Shown here piece after piece: positions 63,210 through 64,000 of a stretch of DNA of 64,000 bases. The position numbers and the translations under genes are program-made. The first letter of the stretch is position 1, and the number at the start of each line of letters is the position of its first letter. Source of the DNA: Alphaproteobacteria bacterium (GTDB lineage Bacteria; Pseudomonadota; Alphaproteobacteria; Caulobacterales; Aquidulcibacteraceae); assembly GCA_027485915.1 (NCBI GenBank), contig JAIXQA010000001.1, positions 62,001 to 126,000 of the forward strand, given 5' to 3'. The notes under the pieces were generated by a model that did not search any database, was not told where the DNA came from, and saw only the letters and a program-made list of their open reading frames with translations.

Positions 63210-64000
63210 TCAAAACTCGGCGGCAAACGTAAATGCTGCGACCAAGTCACCAACCTCCACAACAAGGCGGGTCACTGTGCCGGCCCGGCTGGTGATTTCG
63301 ATCTCAAACGTATCGCGTGGGTCGGCATTGAGTACCGCACGCGTGGTGGCATCGGAGAAAATAAACAAAGTTCCTGCCCGTGGCTTTGACTCTACGCGCG
63401 CTCGGGTGGCGGCGGGCCGTCTCGATGCGGCAACATGGATCGTGCTCCCGCTGCGTAACGGCGGGGTGAGGGTTCTACTTGGTTGTGGCGGTCCTAATTT
63501 TGAAAGATCGCGCAGAAATAACCGAGCACCAGATGCATCCACGTCGGGCGTTTCAACCGCAAAGCTGAGACCGCTGCCACTGGCTACCAGGCCCGCCCGC
63601 GTGGCACCACCGGTGTCTTGCACCGCGCGCCAAATATCCTTGCCACCCCGATCGACGCGCCAGCTGCGAACTTGCCCGGCGTAATTTCCGGTCAATTGTG
63701 CCCGCCAGCCCTTATGGGCTGCGATAATGCGTTGGGCTTCAGCTTGAACCGCGGGATCACGACAAGCCTTTGCTGCTGCGGCTGCTTTGGCCTGGCCCGC
63801 AATCATATCCAATCGCTGGGTGCTGGCCCCAGAACGCAATGCAGCGCCGCGGGCTTGAGCGGTAAAGCCTGCCAAAGCACGACGTGGACCAGCGTCTAGG
63901 AGTTTGCAGCGCTCATCGATGGCGCGCATTGCCATTCGTTCGGCATAGCTACGTTCCAGTCCGTTGACTTGGGCGTGACTTGTAACAGGCACTAAAAGTG
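63210..64000 (-). CDS. Exported protein, 5' end beyond the window
   Basis: The minus-strand frame is open to the window edge: Leu-Leu precede the track's GTG, giving LLVPVTSHAQV, which reads like the end of a signal peptide. So the start is outside the window. The visible 263 residues include GRSYAERMAMRAIDERC-like text (ERSYAERMAMRAIDERCKLL), an Ala-rich helical part with ACRDPAVQAEAQRIIAAH, and a C-terminal FIFSDATTRAVLNADPRDTFEIEI. I do not recognise the family. Confidence 0.75.
   Translation of the reverse strand, partial: LLVPVTSHAQVNGLERSYAERMAMRAIDERCKLLDAGPRRALAGFTAQARGAALRSGASTQRLDMIAGQAKAAAAAKACRDPAVQAEAQRIIAAHKGWRAQLTGNYAGQVRSWRVDRGGKDIWRAVQDTGGATRAGLVASGSGLSFAVETPDVDASGARLFLRDLSKLGPPQPSRTLTPPLRSGSTIHVAASRRPAATRARVESKPRAGTLFIFSDATTRAVLNADPRDTFEIEITSRAGTVTRLVVEVGDLVAAFTFAAEF

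Overview
This window is chromosomal DNA of an alphaproteobacterium. GC is high in the sample stretches I counted by hand (about 60% in ordinary coding sequence). The placement rests on several family-level markers: a gene transfer agent (GTA) structural cluster of the RcGTA type; a cycHJKL-type cytochrome c maturation operon followed by an HtrA protease, a two-component pair and glnE; a DUF4167 protein; a DUF4170 gene next to a cysQ-like gene; a SufE gene near a DnaA-domain-IV-only protein; and a large TonB-dependent receptor. A Caulobacterales or Hyphomonadaceae-like host fits best, but that is inference from gene content only.

Layout. (1) Bases 1-10336 are the 3' part of a GTA cluster, from the end of the portal gene through prohead protease, capsid, adaptor, tail terminator, tail tube, chaperone pair, short tape measure, the distal tail, hub and peptidase genes, and a 1250-residue baseplate/host-contact protein. 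Most junctions overlap by four bases. No g7-like stopper gene is present between the g6 and g8 homologues. (2) 10447-16333 holds a zinc-finger-less DnaJ homologue, a class I glutamine amidotransferase, a PepSY protein with a PhoP/PhoQ-like pair, and an unrecognised 470-residue protein. (3) 16417-27530 is ccmI-ccmE-ccmF-ccmH, then htrA, a response regulator, a histidine kinase and glnE, all on the plus strand. (4) 27612-29260 is a secreted protein with six EF-hand loops, an ECF sigma factor and a small membrane protein that may be its anti-sigma factor. (5) 29383-33593 is pmbA, cysQ-like, DUF4170 and an MsbA-like ABC exporter. (6) 33600-48197 is a mixed housekeeping region: a PAS protein, a glycine-rich secreted protein, MAPEG, UbiD, DUF2239 plus a P-loop kinase-like gene, a minus-strand esterase/DUF2237/GNAT operon, a PEGA lipoprotein, and a minus-strand operon ubiA-alkA-like-CpcT/CpeT-like-nnrU-desaturase, followed by PCu(A)C and DUF4167. 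(7) 48749-55088 has a TonB-dependent receptor placed between DUF4167 and prmC, then a Tat-exported prolyl oligopeptidase. (8) 55150-57477 is groESL with a CIRCE operator in front. A 76-bp tandem duplication at its 3' end has copied the groEL stop codon and two hairpins. (9) 57555-64000 holds membrane proteins, a DnaA-domain-IV-only protein, SufE, an exported Lys/Ala/Pro-rich protein, a DivJ/PleC-type histidine kinase, an AT-richer methyltransferase, and a gene cut by the window end.

How the parts work together. The GTA block encodes a small tailed particle for DNA transfer. The ccm block matures c-type cytochromes, and UbiA and UbiD support ubiquinone synthesis, so respiration is well represented. 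HtrA with its adjacent two-component pair, the PhoPQ-like pair, the DnaJ homologue and CIRCE-controlled GroESL form an envelope and protein-stress theme. The observations I consider most worth follow-up are the structured groEL 3' duplication, the missing GTA g7, the EF-hand/ECF sigma module, the free-standing DnaA DNA-binding domain, and the CpcT/CpeT-like lipoprotein in a ubiquinone/DNA-repair operon. I saw no tRNA, rRNA, CRISPR array, insertion sequence or integrase.
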